A stretch of DNA of 22,100 bases from Methanobacteriota archaeon (GCA_023409695.1 JAEYQZ010000077.1:1-22100); one strand, 5' to 3'; positions 1 through 8,027 are shown, counted from the first letter of the stretch. Numbers and translations: made by a program. The notes: generated by a model from the letters alone, not told the origin.

Positions 1-448
1 TTCCAAGGAAATTCTGCCCATTATTTGTGAAGTTACCATAACCTGTCCACGCAGCACATGCCATAGTATAATTACCATCAAATTTAGTATTGAAAAGAGC
101 TTCTTTAAAATTACCTGATAATAATGATATAAGAGTGTTATAGGTCATATCTATGCTATTTATTTTTCCAGTACCATTAAGACCATCTGCAGTGTAATCA
201 AGGGGACTTTCCTGATTTTCAGCCCCTGGAAGTACTATGCGAAAGTTAAAATTATGTCCTTTCCCATATATTTTATAATAACCTCCTATAGGAACTTCAT
301 TGGAATGATTAGGAGGGATTGAAAGGTAAGATATGTAATTATATGGTATTTGATCAAATAAAAAATTTTCAAGGGCGCTGCTTGCAACTCCAAAAATTAA
401 AAATCCTGATATTAAAGCTGTAATAAGTATATATACGTTTCTGGCCAT
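1..448 (-). CDS. Exported protein of unknown function, 3' end cut by window edge
   Basis: An open frame starts at ATG 446-448 and stays open for 149 codons to the left edge, so only the N-terminal part is visible. Residues about 5-25 (VYILITALISGFLIFGVASS) form a hydrophobic signal peptide or membrane anchor; the rest is hydrophilic and Gly/Asn/Tyr-rich, as expected for an exported domain. It contains four N-glycosylation sequons (NHS, NGT, NYT, NFT). The ribosome binding site is modest: AGGA about 11 nt before the ATG. The gene lies downstream of, and in the same direction as, two other exported or membrane protein genes, separated from them by a hairpin. I do not recognise the family. The open frame is seen directly; export is inferred. 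Confidence 0.7.
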   Translation of the reverse strand, partial: MARNVYILITALISGFLIFGVASSALENFLFDQIPYNYISYLSIPPNHSNEVPIGGYYKIYGKGHNFNFRIVLPGAENQESPLDYTADGLNGTGKINSIDMTYNTLISLLSGNFKEALFNTKFDGNYTMACAAWTGYGNFTNNGQNFLG

Positions 449-497
449 GATATCATAAGTCCTAAGTTTAGTTAAATTTTGTTATCAAATAAAAAAT

Positions 498-520
498 GCC
501 CCAAACATTATATTTGGGGC
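498..520 (-). terminator. Hairpin followed by T-run, minus strand
   Basis: A perfect 8-bp inverted repeat (GCCCCAAA at 498-505, TTTGGGGC at 513-520) has a 7-nt loop. On the minus strand it is followed at once by ATTTTTTATTT, the layout of an intrinsic terminator. It lies about 120 nt past the stop of the 237-aa gene and 50 nt before the start of the next gene. The loop side also contains AAATATAATG, which could be a weak TATA box for the downstream gene. Confidence 0.55.
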
Positions 521-639
521 TACAAACTTTGTTGGTACTCAAATTGAAGTTTGGTAAGAAAATATCTTTTTATGTATTCATTTTTTGACATTTCTATATA
601 TTTTTCCATGCATCGACACTGTTAAGTCTGTTAATCTGC

Positions 640-1353
640 TTAAAGTGGTAGTACTATGCGTAACCTCGGCGTACTTGCTACTAAAGGCCCATTTAGTGGT
701 GCTTGAGCAGTTACTCCGGGTGTACTTGCGATAGCAGTTCCATTGGTTGATGTTTGAGCAGTACTTCCTCCTGCTGAAACAACTGTACAAAGTGCTGTCG
801 CTGCTGCAGGATCGTTTAATGAGACTCTTCCGCCAGTATTTATATTAAACGATGTGTCGTTAACTACTACATTGTTTCTTGGAGTAGTGACAACTGGATC
901 AGCTGCACTGGTAGTTGGTGTGAGTGCTGATAAAAATTTTCCACCTTGAGATGGATCTGCTGTTGCTGTTACTTTATTGTCGGTAACACCCTGAGGAACC
1001 TGGGATGTGGGTACATTAGGAGCAGTGTAGGTTTTCAACTGCACGTTAGTCCCTGTTGGGAGCGGTTGATTGTTTAATCCTGCAAGGCTGCTTAAATCAA
1101 CAGTTGCAGTTCCCTGCGGCTTAACCCACAAATCTGCATAGATTTTTTTTACTGACCCGTCTACATTTGTTATATCAAATGCTGCGACAACATGTTTCCA
1201 GGAGTTTCCATGGTTTTCAAATGCAACGCTTGTGGCTTCATTAGGTATAACGGTATTCTGTTGGGATCCAATTTGAGGGACGTTTGCGTATACAAGCCCG
1301 CCCATTACTACTATAACCATTAACATAATGGTTAATCCTGCTCTTTTTTCCAT
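640..1353 (-). CDS. Exported Ser/Thr/Ala-rich protein with C-terminal tandem repeats
   Basis: This is a 237-aa protein with one N-terminal hydrophobic segment (residues about 6-23) acting as signal peptide or anchor. A polar domain follows, rich in Thr, Ser, Ala, Val and Pro, with a single Cys at 189. Residues 198-214 and 215-231 are two adjacent 17-residue repeats sharing the pattern TAQ...NG...ASTP; the DNA units are 661-711 and 712-762. NDT and NGT sequons are present. The start is secure: AGGAGGT lies 7 nt upstream and overlaps the stop of the preceding 78-aa gene, 12 nt away, so the two are co-transcribed. No family recognised; a cell-surface or surface-associated role is inferred. The class III (type IV pilin-like) signal peptide pattern is not seen. 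Confidence 0.8.
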   Translation of the reverse strand: MEKRAGLTIMLMVIVVMGGLVYANVPQIGSQQNTVIPNEATSVAFENHGNSWKHVVAAFDITNVDGSVKKIYADLWVKPQGTATVDLSSLAGLNNQPLPTGTNVQLKTYTAPNVPTSQVPQGVTDNKVTATADPSQGGKFLSALTPTTSAADPVVTTPRNNVVVNDTSFNINTGGRVSLNDPAAATALCTVVSAGGSTAQTSTNGTAIASTPGVTAQAPLNGPLVASTPRLRIVLPL

Positions 1354-1365
1354 ACAAAATACCTC

Positions 1366-1602
1366 CTAAATAACTGTCACCACTTTGTAGCCTACGATGG
1401 ATACAAATACCATCAACAATGGAACAATTGCGATATTAGATCCTTCTACAAATGATTGTATTCGTTTATTTTGCTGTGATTCGGTGCTTAAAATTTCTTT
1501 TAAGGCTAGAAATGCTATTAGTGCAATTACTGCTATTATGCTGTAAGTCATGACCTGTGTCAAGGTTACTGCTGTTGTTGTGGTTGTTACGGTCGATATC
1601 AT
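1366..1602 (-). CDS. Small two-helix membrane protein, unknown function
   Basis: This 78-aa protein has a Thr-rich N-terminus (residues 4-16). A first transmembrane helix spans about 19-36, a polar and charged loop 37-55 (KEILSTESQQNKRIQSF), and a second helix about 57-76. The start ATG at 1600-1602 has GGAGGTG 4 nt upstream. It is the first gene of an operon with the 237-aa exported protein, whose ribosome binding site overlaps this gene's stop codon. A strong TATA box lies about 50 nt upstream. Function unknown; its position suggests a membrane partner for the exported protein, which is inference. Confidence 0.75.
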   Translation of the reverse strand: MISTVTTTTTAVTLTQVMTYSIIAVIALIAFLALKEILSTESQQNKRIQSFVEGSNIAIVPLLMVFVSIVGYKVVTVI

Positions 1603-1614
1603 ATAACACCTCCG

Positions 1615-1629
1615 TTATTACAGTAATAA
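1615..1629 (-). promoter_or_regulatory. 7-bp inverted repeat at predicted transcript start of the 78-aa gene
   Basis: TTATTAC-A-GTAATAA is a perfect inverted repeat directly upstream of the GGAGGTG ribosome binding site (1607-1613). The expected start point, about 25 bp from the TATA box at 1646-1653, falls inside it. It could be an operator or a small 5' hairpin next to the ribosome binding site. The arms are AT-only apart from one base each, so chance is possible. Confidence 0.3.
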
Positions 1630-1645
1630 TATTTATTATTATAAC

Positions 1646-1653
1646 CTTATATA
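1646..1653 (-). promoter_or_regulatory. TATA box of the 78-aa/237-aa operon
   Basis: The minus strand reads TATATAAG, close to the archaeal TATA consensus. It predicts transcription starting near 1624, about 22 nt before the ATG at 1602, which leaves room for the observed ribosome binding site. Confidence 0.6.
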
Positions 1654-1655
1654 CT

Positions 1656-1673
1656 TTAGTATTTACTTACTAA
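1656..1673. promoter_or_regulatory. Palindromic motif site 1 (TTAGTA-N6-TACTAA)
   Basis: This perfect 6-bp inverted repeat with a 6-nt spacer sits just upstream of the TATA box at 1646-1653, where an activator would bind. It includes the 11-mer GTATTTACTTA (1659-1669), which differs by one base from copies at 3118-3128, 15298-15308 and 15322-15332, all in intergenic DNA of this window. Confidence 0.4.
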
Positions 1674-1922
1674 CAATACGGCATTTAAAAATTGTTTTAG
1701 GGTTAATTATTATGATTTGGAGCTTTAAAATTGGTATTAACAAAACTTTGTACTAAATTTGTATTAATATGCCATATCCATATAAAGTAATACATATTAA
1801 GTTCTGGATTAATTTAAAAAATAGTAAAAGTAAATATAATATCAAATAAATCTGCTTTGAATTATATTTAAAGAGATTTTAACCATTTAATATAAATATT
1901 AACACTTTATAACTTATTAGCT
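1674..1922. other. AT-rich intergenic DNA without a gene
   Basis: Together with 1603-1673 this is a 320-bp gap between the GT2 gene (stop at 1923, minus) and the 78-aa membrane protein gene. No frame with a ribosome binding site is seen on either strand. It contains T-rich stretches on the minus strand that may end GT2 transcription, and the 14-mer ATTTAAAGAGATTT at 1866-1879, repeated exactly at 3193-3206. Confidence 0.5.
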
Positions 1923-2906
1923 CTATTTACTTTTTATATTCATATCATGTTTATTAAAATCTATACTTTCAGTAGATTTAGAAATAAGGGCTCCATTTTG
2001 AGAATTAATTAAAATTCGATCTATCATTTTTCCCATTGAATCTAAAAGAATACCTGTTAATACCAAAAATCCGCCGATTAATGTCATCATTATTGCAAGG
2101 ATTGTTGGGGCCAGGCTGTAAGATGTTGAAGGAGCAATATTACTTGCAATTGCCATGTAATCTCCAAAAAATATGAGACCTAAAACTATGCCTGCTAAAG
2201 TAACTATGATGCCGGGTAATGCAAAGTAAAACAGTGGTCTTTGAAACTGTAAATCATTTATAACTTTAATTAAAACTCCTACTCCATGGTTTATAGGGTT
2301 TTTTGTAGAACTATCCATGTCATATCTTACTCCTATTTCGACTTCTTTGACCCTCAAGCCGACATTTGATGCATCCGTTAACATTTCACTTTCGATACCA
2401 AAATCAGTGCAGCTAAATCTAAAAGCAGGTAGGGTATATCTTGCAAAGGCTCTAAAACCGCTTTGACTATCGGTGCTATTAAGCCCGCTACCTAAATTAG
2501 TAATTTTATCAAGTATAGACTGTCCAATGCGTCTGTAAGGCGGAGTATCTTTTTTATCTCCGCTAATATATCTGCTGCCGTTTACAATATCTGCTTCACC
2601 GTCTATTATGGGAGTTATCAACTTTGGTATTTCTTTGGGATTATGCTGTCCATCAGAGTCTAAAGTTACTATAATTTCTGACTCCTTAGCCGCTTTAAAA
2701 CCGGTTTTTAGTGCTGCACCTTTACCTTTATTAGAAGAATGGCTTATTACTTGAGCTCCTGCAAGCTTAGCGATCTTTGCAGTATTATCCGTGCTTCCAT
2801 CATCAACAACAATTACTTTATCCACATATTTTTTAGAACAAAGAATTACACTGCTTATGCATAACTCTTCATTGTAAGCTGGTAATATTGCTGTTATTTT
2901 TGCCAT
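1923..2906 (-). CDS. GT2 family glycosyltransferase, polyprenyl-phosphate sugar synthase type
   Basis: This 327-aa protein probably transfers a sugar from a nucleotide donor to a polyprenyl (dolichyl) phosphate at the inner face of the membrane, like dolichol-phosphate mannose synthases. The GT-A domain covers residues about 3-215, with VVDDGSTDNT at 33-42 and the metal-binding DSDGQH at 83-88. QSGFRAF at 148-154 is typical of the DPMS/GtrB group. Two C-terminal transmembrane helices (about 226-248 and 265-288) precede a polar tail. The start ATG 2904-2906 lacks a clear ribosome binding site, so the transcript may be leaderless or the start weak. It stands alone on the minus strand at the edge of the glycan locus and could supply lipid-linked sugar donors. 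Sugar specificity cannot be read from the sequence. Confidence 0.85.
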   Translation of the reverse strand: MAKITAILPAYNEELCISSVILCSKKYVDKVIVVDDGSTDNTAKIAKLAGAQVISHSSNKGKGAALKTGFKAAKESEIIVTLDSDGQHNPKEIPKLITPIIDGEADIVNGSRYISGDKKDTPPYRRIGQSILDKITNLGSGLNSTDSQSGFRAFARYTLPAFRFSCTDFGIESEMLTDASNVGLRVKEVEIGVRYDMDSSTKNPINHGVGVLIKVINDLQFQRPLFYFALPGIIVTLAGIVLGLIFFGDYMAIASNIAPSTSYSLAPTILAIMMTLIGGFLVLTGILLDSMGKMIDRILINSQNGALISKSTESIDFNKHDMNIKSK

Positions 2907-3104
2907 ATTATCTACTCATTTTTTTGACTAAATTATCAATCTGAATAACACATTTCAGTTTGTATGAATTTGGTGTTAGTGTGTAATTTCATACTTTACT
3001 ATATTATTTTATTATTATTTCATTATTAAATGTTTAGGTTTGTAAAAAAGTCTTATTTTTTAACTAATTGTATTATTTTCAGTAAAATTTATATGAAATG
3101 CAGT
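2907..3104. other. AT-rich intergenic DNA, left part of the divergent GT2/GT2 region
   Basis: This is the left half of a gap of almost 500 bp between two divergent GT2 genes. No supported gene is present. A minus-strand AATAATATAG near 3003 could be a TATA box for the leftward GT2, but it is not distinctive in this AT-rich sequence. Confidence 0.4.
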
Positions 3105-3128
3105 AGTAAGTAATAATGTACTTACTTA
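3105..3128. promoter_or_regulatory. Palindromic motif site 2 (AGTAAGTA-N6-TACTTACT)
   Basis: A perfect 8-bp inverted repeat occupies 3105-3112 and 3119-3126 with a 6-nt spacer. It lies between the divergent GT2 genes and contains GTACTTACTTA (3118-3128), one mismatch from the copies at 15298 and 15322. The GC-containing arms and matching sites elsewhere argue for a protein-binding site rather than chance. Confidence 0.45.
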
Positions 3129-3360
3129 ATTAACTAAATTTTCTTAAATTGGCAGGGGTATCTGGGAGAAGTATTAAACGGATCTAGGGGTAATTTAAAG
3201 AGATTTAAAGACAAGTGTTCTTATAAATTTCTAAAATACCATTTTAAGTACAAATTTCTGCTGAAATTAAGACTAAATAATAATTTAAAGAGTAATAGTG
3301 CCTTAAATTATGCATTTGGATGTTATTAGGTGGATTAAATGCTAATTAGTAGATCGAATA
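3129..3360. other. Intergenic DNA with short direct repeats, upstream of membrane GT2
   Basis: TAATTTAAAGAG occurs at 3191-3202 and again at 3281-3292, exactly 90 bp apart, and the first copy sits in a 14-mer also found at 1866-1879. A TTATAAAT at 3231-3238 could be a second, distal promoter for the downstream genes. A short frame of 20 codons (3339-3401) with AGGTGG upstream ends on the start of the membrane GT2; see the findings. No larger gene is visible. Confidence 0.4.
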
Positions 3361-3368
3361 TTTATATA
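3361..3368 (+). promoter_or_regulatory. TATA box of the membrane GT2 gene
   Basis: TTTATATA fits the archaeal TATA consensus and predicts a transcription start around 3389-3393. That is downstream of the TTG at 3386 and just before the GTG at 3398, so it supports GTG 3398 as the start on a nearly leaderless transcript. Confidence 0.55.
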
Positions 3369-3397
3369 AGAGCAAATATGGATTATTGGGTGATATT

Positions 3398-4600
3398 GTG
3401 ATTATACTAATTTTTATTTTATACTTCCTGTCATTTTTAATTATATGGCAGTTTGTTGGATATCCTACTTTAATGGCTGTAATAGCACGTAGAAATAATG
3501 CTAAACCTAAAGATTATTCTTATCAACCATTTGTATCAATTTTAGTTCCAACTTACAATGAAGAGAATGTAATTGGTAACAGAATTGAAAATTTGAATCA
3601 TTTAGATTATGCGGACGATAATTATGAGATTATTGTAGTGGATTCAGGCTCTAATGATTATACCCAGGATATAGTAAGAAAAAAAATAAAAGAAAATACA
3701 GGAAAGCCAGAATTAAAACTGGTAATCGAGAAAGAGAGAAGAGGAAAAGCATCAGCCATAAATTATGGCAAAAAACATGCGAAGGGAGATATAATACTTG
3801 TAACAGATGCAAATTCCATTTTTGAGAAAGATGTCTTAAAAGAGATGATGCCTCATTTTAGTAATCCTAAAATAGGTGCTGTAGGAGGTAAATATACACT
3901 ACCTAATTCTGATACTTTAATTACATCTTCTAATCAATTTTATCTTGATATTGAGTATATTATGAGGAAAGGTGAATCAATACTGGATTCTGCATGTCTC
4001 TTCCATGGTGAAATTAATGCATGGCGTAAAAATATAGTAAATGCAGATGTAGGAATTGTATCTGAAGATTTAGATATGGCTATACAAATCAGGAAAAAAA
4101 AATATAAGGTAGAATACGAGCCAAAAGCGGTAAATTACGAACCAGCTCCAACATCCATAGAAGAACAAATAATCCAAAGAAAAAGAAACAGCATAGGGAC
4201 CATTAAAAATATTTTTAAACACATAGATTACTGGCTTCCTCCAAAAGATATCTATTCTCTTCTTATTTTCCCTTCACATAAAGGTTTGGTGATGTTTTCT
4301 CCATTTATATTATTTGCTGTTCCTATTTTATATTTCTTAATAAGGGATTTACAAATTATAGTTATACACTTTATTTTAGTTTTAATTAGTTTCACATTGT
4401 TGTTTTTAATCCTTAATCATTTAAAATCAAAAATAATTAAAACCAATAACCTGAAATCAGGATTTTCTTTTAAATCATTACCTAAAATAATTTTCTATGT
4501 TTTGTTGAATGAATATATTGTGCTGCTTGCTTGGAAAGACTTTATTTTTGGTAAATATTCTGTATTATGGGATAAAGTTGAATCCACCCGAGAATTATAA
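3398..4600 (+). CDS. Membrane-bound GT2 glycosyltransferase, cellulose/hyaluronan synthase-like
   Basis: The protein has about 400 residues. An N-terminal transmembrane helix (IVIILIFILYFLSFLIIW) is followed by a cytoplasmic GT-A domain and about two to three C-terminal helices (from about residue 298 on). Catalytic signatures are VDSGSND, TDAN, SEDLD, and QRKRN in place of the usual QxxRW of processive synthases. The group makes or extends beta-linked polysaccharides, but the altered last motif leaves open whether it is processive. I chose GTG 3398: GGTGAT at 3389-3394 lies just upstream and the TATA box puts transcription start near 3391. A TTG at 3386 would add four residues. It is followed after 95 bp by a GT4 gene with its own possible promoter. 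Substrate unknown. Confidence 0.85.
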   Translation: MIILIFILYFLSFLIIWQFVGYPTLMAVIARRNNAKPKDYSYQPFVSILVPTYNEENVIGNRIENLNHLDYADDNYEIIVVDSGSNDYTQDIVRKKIKENTGKPELKLVIEKERRGKASAINYGKKHAKGDIILVTDANSIFEKDVLKEMMPHFSNPKIGAVGGKYTLPNSDTLITSSNQFYLDIEYIMRKGESILDSACLFHGEINAWRKNIVNADVGIVSEDLDMAIQIRKKKYKVEYEPKAVNYEPAPTSIEEQIIQRKRNSIGTIKNIFKHIDYWLPPKDIYSLLIFPSHKGLVMFSPFILFAVPILYFLIRDLQIIVIHFILVLISFTLLFLILNHLKSKIIKTNNLKSGFSFKSLPKIIFYVLLNEYIVLLAWKDFIFGKYSVLWDKVESTREL

Positions 4601-4640
4601 GCTGTGTTAGCAGATGAAAAATTAAAAAATAGAACTGGAA

Positions 4641-4648
4641 TTATAAAT
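4641..4648 (+). promoter_or_regulatory. Possible TATA box before the GT4 gene
   Basis: TTATAAAT lies about 50 bp before the ATG at 4696, predicting a transcription start near 4670 and a short leader carrying the AGAGGAT ribosome binding site. It could give the GT4 group a promoter separate from the GT2 gene. AT-rich context lowers certainty. Confidence 0.3.
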
Positions 4649-4695
4649 TCAAATGCCAAGTCAATTACCTTTTAAGATAAAATAAGAGGATAATA

Positions 4696-5850
4696 ATGAT
4701 GGAATATCAAAAAGATAACCAAAAAATTTGTATTGTAACATATCCTTTTTTAGACCGCTATTTAGGTGGACCAATTGTATTGAACAGGTATATAAAACTA
4801 TTATCTATGTTTTCTGGGGATTTTATGGTGATAACAGGAAATAATGAAGTAGATAACTATAATGGTATTCAAATAAGTGTCCATCATTTTAATTATAATC
4901 CAACAAGGAATAAACTGTATTTTATTTTCCAGAATATTCTGGCTGAATTTAAATCTACTCTTTTACTTATTGAAGAGCGATCTAATTATAAATCTGCAGT
5001 ATTTTTAGGTGGAGAACCAGTTTTAACATTATTTACAGCAAGACTACTGAAAAAAAATGTAATTCTTTTTCCACAAACTTCTGTATCATGTGGAGTTAAG
5101 AATTTATACAAAAGGAAAAATTTCGGGTTTTTAGCTTATTTAGTTTACAAATTTTTGGAAAAACTAAATATTTATCTGGCAAATTGGATTATAGTCGATT
5201 CAGAAGAAATTTCGAAAGATTTGAATTTGAAGAGGTATTCTCATAAAGTTTTTATAAACAACCCTACATTTATTGAAACCAATATCTTTAAAATTAATAA
5301 GAATTTTCATGAAAGGAAAAATTTAATAGGTTATATAGGGCGTTTAAGCGAAGAAAAAGGTATATTAAACTTTTTAGATTCAATTCCACTTATATTTGAA
5401 AAATTAAAAGATGTTAAAATATTCATAGGTGGCGATGGGCCTTTAAAAAAGGATGTTATTGATTTTATCAATGAAAATGGTTATCATGACAAAATACAGT
5501 TTACAGGTTTAATTTCCCACGAAAAGCTGCCTGAATATTTAAATGAGTTGAAACTAGTTGTTATCCCGTCATACATTGAAGGTTTACCCACTGTTATACT
5601 TGAATCAATGGCCTGTGGTACGCTTATTTTAGCCACTCCTGTTGGAGGAATACCTGGTATAATTGAAGATAATCTAACAGGTTTTATAATGGAAAATAAT
5701 TCTCCTGAATCCATCTGTAAAAATGTTGTAAGGTCTTTAAATTATGGTGAACCTGAAAAAATCATAGAAAGATCTTTAAAAGTTGTAGAAAATAATTACA
5801 GTTTAAAAATAGTTATTAATAGATTTAAAGGGTTATGGGTTAACATATGA
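4696..5850 (+). CDS. GT4 family glycosyltransferase (GT-B fold)
   Basis: This 384-aa cytoplasmic or membrane-associated retaining glycosyltransferase probably adds a sugar from a nucleotide donor to a lipid-linked glycan. The C-terminal Rossmann domain carries the donor-site elements GYIGRLSEEKG (212-222), GGDGPL (245-250) and the E-x7-E motif E295...E303 in PSYIEGLPTVILESMACG. The N-terminal half has the glycan-binding GGPIVLN near 24-30 instead of the usual GGxE. The ATG has AGAGGAT upstream at 4685-4691. Its stop overlaps the next start (ATGA, 5847-5850), showing translational coupling with the polytopic membrane protein. Donor and acceptor cannot be assigned. Confidence 0.9.
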   Translation: MMEYQKDNQKICIVTYPFLDRYLGGPIVLNRYIKLLSMFSGDFMVITGNNEVDNYNGIQISVHHFNYNPTRNKLYFIFQNILAEFKSTLLLIEERSNYKSAVFLGGEPVLTLFTARLLKKNVILFPQTSVSCGVKNLYKRKNFGFLAYLVYKFLEKLNIYLANWIIVDSEEISKDLNLKRYSHKVFINNPTFIETNIFKINKNFHERKNLIGYIGRLSEEKGILNFLDSIPLIFEKLKDVKIFIGGDGPLKKDVIDFINENGYHDKIQFTGLISHEKLPEYLNELKLVVIPSYIEGLPTVILESMACGTLILATPVGGIPGIIEDNLTGFIMENNSPESICKNVVRSLNYGEPEKIIERSLKVVENNYSLKIVINRFKGLWVNI

Positions 5851-8027
5851 AGAAAATATGTCCTAGAAATTGGTTTATAATTATTCTGTTAGCATTATTT
5901 GTAACTGACTTAGTAATTATGTTAGATTTGCCTTTGTGGCGACAATTAATTGCTTTATTATTTTTTGATATAATCCCTGGTTTGTTGATACTTTATATAT
6001 TAAAATTAAAGAAATTAAATTTCCTTAAAAAGATAATGCTGTCTGTTGGATTAAGTATTTCATTTCTTATGTTAATTGGATTATTTATTAACCAAATAGA
6101 TTTGGCTGTGGGCATAGAAAGGCCATTATCTACATTTTCACTGCTTTTATCTTTTAATGGAGTTATACTGCCATTAATATTAATTGGATACCTGCGAAAT
6201 AGGGATGAAAAATTTAATATAAATTTAAAACTGAATATGGGAGATAAATTAACTAGTCCTGCTTTATTTCCCCTTATTTTTCCTTTTTTATCAATTATAG
6301 GGACTTATATCATGAATATATATGGAAACAATATTATTCTTTTATTTCTAATGCTCTTAATCCCTGTTTATATTGTAATTATTACACTTTTAAGGGATAA
6401 AATTCCGGGATTTACTTATCCTGTAGCTATACTATCCATTAGCATTGCTTTACTTTTTATTCATGGATTAACTTCCCATTATCTTAATGGTAGAGATGTT
6501 TATAGTGAATATGCGTCTTTTCAAGTAACGTCTCATGATCTAAATTGGGAAATGGCAAATTTTCAATCTGTACTCACAGCTTGTTTAAGTACGTCTTTAT
6601 TGCCAGGAATATATGATTCATTATTAAAATTAAGCGGTATGTATATCTATAAAATTGTTTACCCTTTAATTTTTGCGCTAACTCCATTGTCTATATTTGT
6701 TTTATCTCGAAAGTATCTTAAAAAAGATTTTAATGCTTTTATAGCGGCGCTGTTTTTCATGTTTCAATTACCGTTTGTCGATGAAAGCCACAGTATGATG
6801 AGAGAAATAATTGCTCTGTTGTTGTTTGCGTTGGTGTTGATGGTATATTTTGATGATGAGATAAAAGGAATGAGTAAAAAGATATTATTATTGATATTTG
6901 TATTTAGTATAGTTGTATCTCATTATACCACTGCTTATGTGTTTTTTATTTTGATGTTTGGACTTTTACTTTTGAAATTTTTAAATAGGAGTAATATGCC
7001 CTTTATGTCTATAACATCTAAAAATTATAACAGTAATATATCTTTTACGTTTGTAGTACTCTTTTTTGCGTTTATCTATTTATGGTACAGTCAGATAACC
7101 AATACGGCTTTTAACGATGCAATACATGTTATGGAAAGAACATCCAGTAATCTTGTAAATTTTTTTGTTTTAGAATCGAGGGATTCTTCTATACTAATCA
7201 CTTTAGGCAGGGGATTGACTGATCTGCCCAACATGATCAGGATATATACCTATGATTTAATATTTATCTTTATTGGAATTGGAACATTGTATTCTATCTT
7301 AAAATGCAGAAAAAAAATTGAAAATGAATATTTATTCTTATTACTGATATCAGTTCTATTACTTGCATCGTTTGCGGTTTTACCCTATATAAATAGCCAA
7401 TATGGAAATTCTAGACTCTTTATACAACTTGCAGTTATCTTATGTGTACCTTTTGTTATTGGAAGCAAATTTATAGCTAAAAAATTGAGATTGAAGCATG
7501 TTACTTTAATTTTAATCCCTATTATATTGCTGCAGTTTTTTAATGTTACATTCATAACTGATCAGGCTTTTGGAATCCATACTTCTATGGATTTAAATCA
7601 TGATGGGGAAAGATATAACCAGTTTTATATGCATGATGGAGAATTTACAGCTTCAATATGGCTAAAAAATAAAAATAAAGATAAAAAAACCTTATCTAAT
7701 AAAAATGGAAGAAATACGTACGGCTATTTAATATATGGCGATGATTTTGATTATAACAGGATATATCTTGGTTATTTAGAAAAAACGCCCTATGTTTATA
7801 CTCCAATATATAATTTGACATTATCTAAATTTGAGAATTCCGGTGAATCCTACATATTTTTGAGGTATTATAATATCCTGACAGGTAAATTCTATTTTCT
7901 TGACAGGGGCAACAAAGGGGTAACTTCGCAAAATATTTCAGATTATCATCTGTTTAACGGTGTTCAAAAAATATATGATAATGGCGGCTGTGAAATATAC
8001 TATAACAGGGGCATACAACATGGTTAA
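5847..8027 (+). CDS. Large polytopic membrane protein, DUF2206/GT-C-like
   Basis: The protein has 726 residues and about 15-17 predicted transmembrane helices between residues 9 and 570, then a hydrophilic C-terminal domain (about 575-726) rich in Tyr and Asp. This is the plan of GT-C enzymes that use polyprenyl-phosphate donors outside the membrane. The first large loop (about 208-265) contains RDVYSEY (216-222), an acidic motif where GT-C enzymes place a catalytic Asp/Glu. From memory the sequence resembles the archaeal DUF2206 membrane family, which has no established function. The start overlaps the upstream GT4 stop by 4 bp, and the next GT4 starts inside its last codons. A role as transferase, polymerase or glycan exporter is inference; the membrane topology is clearly visible. 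Confidence 0.8.
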   Translation: MKKICPRNWFIIILLALFVTDLVIMLDLPLWRQLIALLFFDIIPGLLILYILKLKKLNFLKKIMLSVGLSISFLMLIGLFINQIDLAVGIERPLSTFSLLLSFNGVILPLILIGYLRNRDEKFNINLKLNMGDKLTSPALFPLIFPFLSIIGTYIMNIYGNNIILLFLMLLIPVYIVIITLLRDKIPGFTYPVAILSISIALLFIHGLTSHYLNGRDVYSEYASFQVTSHDLNWEMANFQSVLTACLSTSLLPGIYDSLLKLSGMYIYKIVYPLIFALTPLSIFVLSRKYLKKDFNAFIAALFFMFQLPFVDESHSMMREIIALLLFALVLMVYFDDEIKGMSKKILLLIFVFSIVVSHYTTAYVFFILMFGLLLLKFLNRSNMPFMSITSKNYNSNISFTFVVLFFAFIYLWYSQITNTAFNDAIHVMERTSSNLVNFFVLESRDSSILITLGRGLTDLPNMIRIYTYDLIFIFIGIGTLYSILKCRKKIENEYLFLLLISVLLLASFAVLPYINSQYGNSRLFIQLAVILCVPFVIGSKFIAKKLRLKHVTLILIPIILLQFFNVTFITDQAFGIHTSMDLNHDGERYNQFYMHDGEFTASIWLKNKNKDKKTLSNKNGRNTYGYLIYGDDFDYNRIYLGYLEKTPYVYTPIYNLTLSKFENSGESYIFLRYYNILTGKFYFLDRGNKGVTSQNISDYHLFNGVQKIYDNGGCEIYYNRGIQHG

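Noticed and set aside
578..790. 70-aa minus-strand frame over the end of the 237-aa gene
   Set aside because: It lies in another frame of the tandem-repeat coding region, has no ribosome binding site, and its composition looks like a shifted reading of the real gene.
2941..3060. 21-codon frame (MNLVLV...) in the divergent GT2 intergenic region
   Set aside because: It has no ribosome binding site and a low-complexity hydrophobic product; this is expected by chance in AT-rich DNA.
1674..3360. CRISPR array, tRNA or small RNA gene in the two large gaps
   Set aside because: There are no regularly spaced repeats, no cloverleaf-like sequence, and no GC-rich island of the kind that marks RNA genes in AT-rich genomes.
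7960..8019. Extended GTG start for the second plus-strand GT4
   Set aside because: The extra 20 residues overlap the end of the polytopic protein gene and precede the natural GT-B first strand MVKILFVHNT at ATG 8020.
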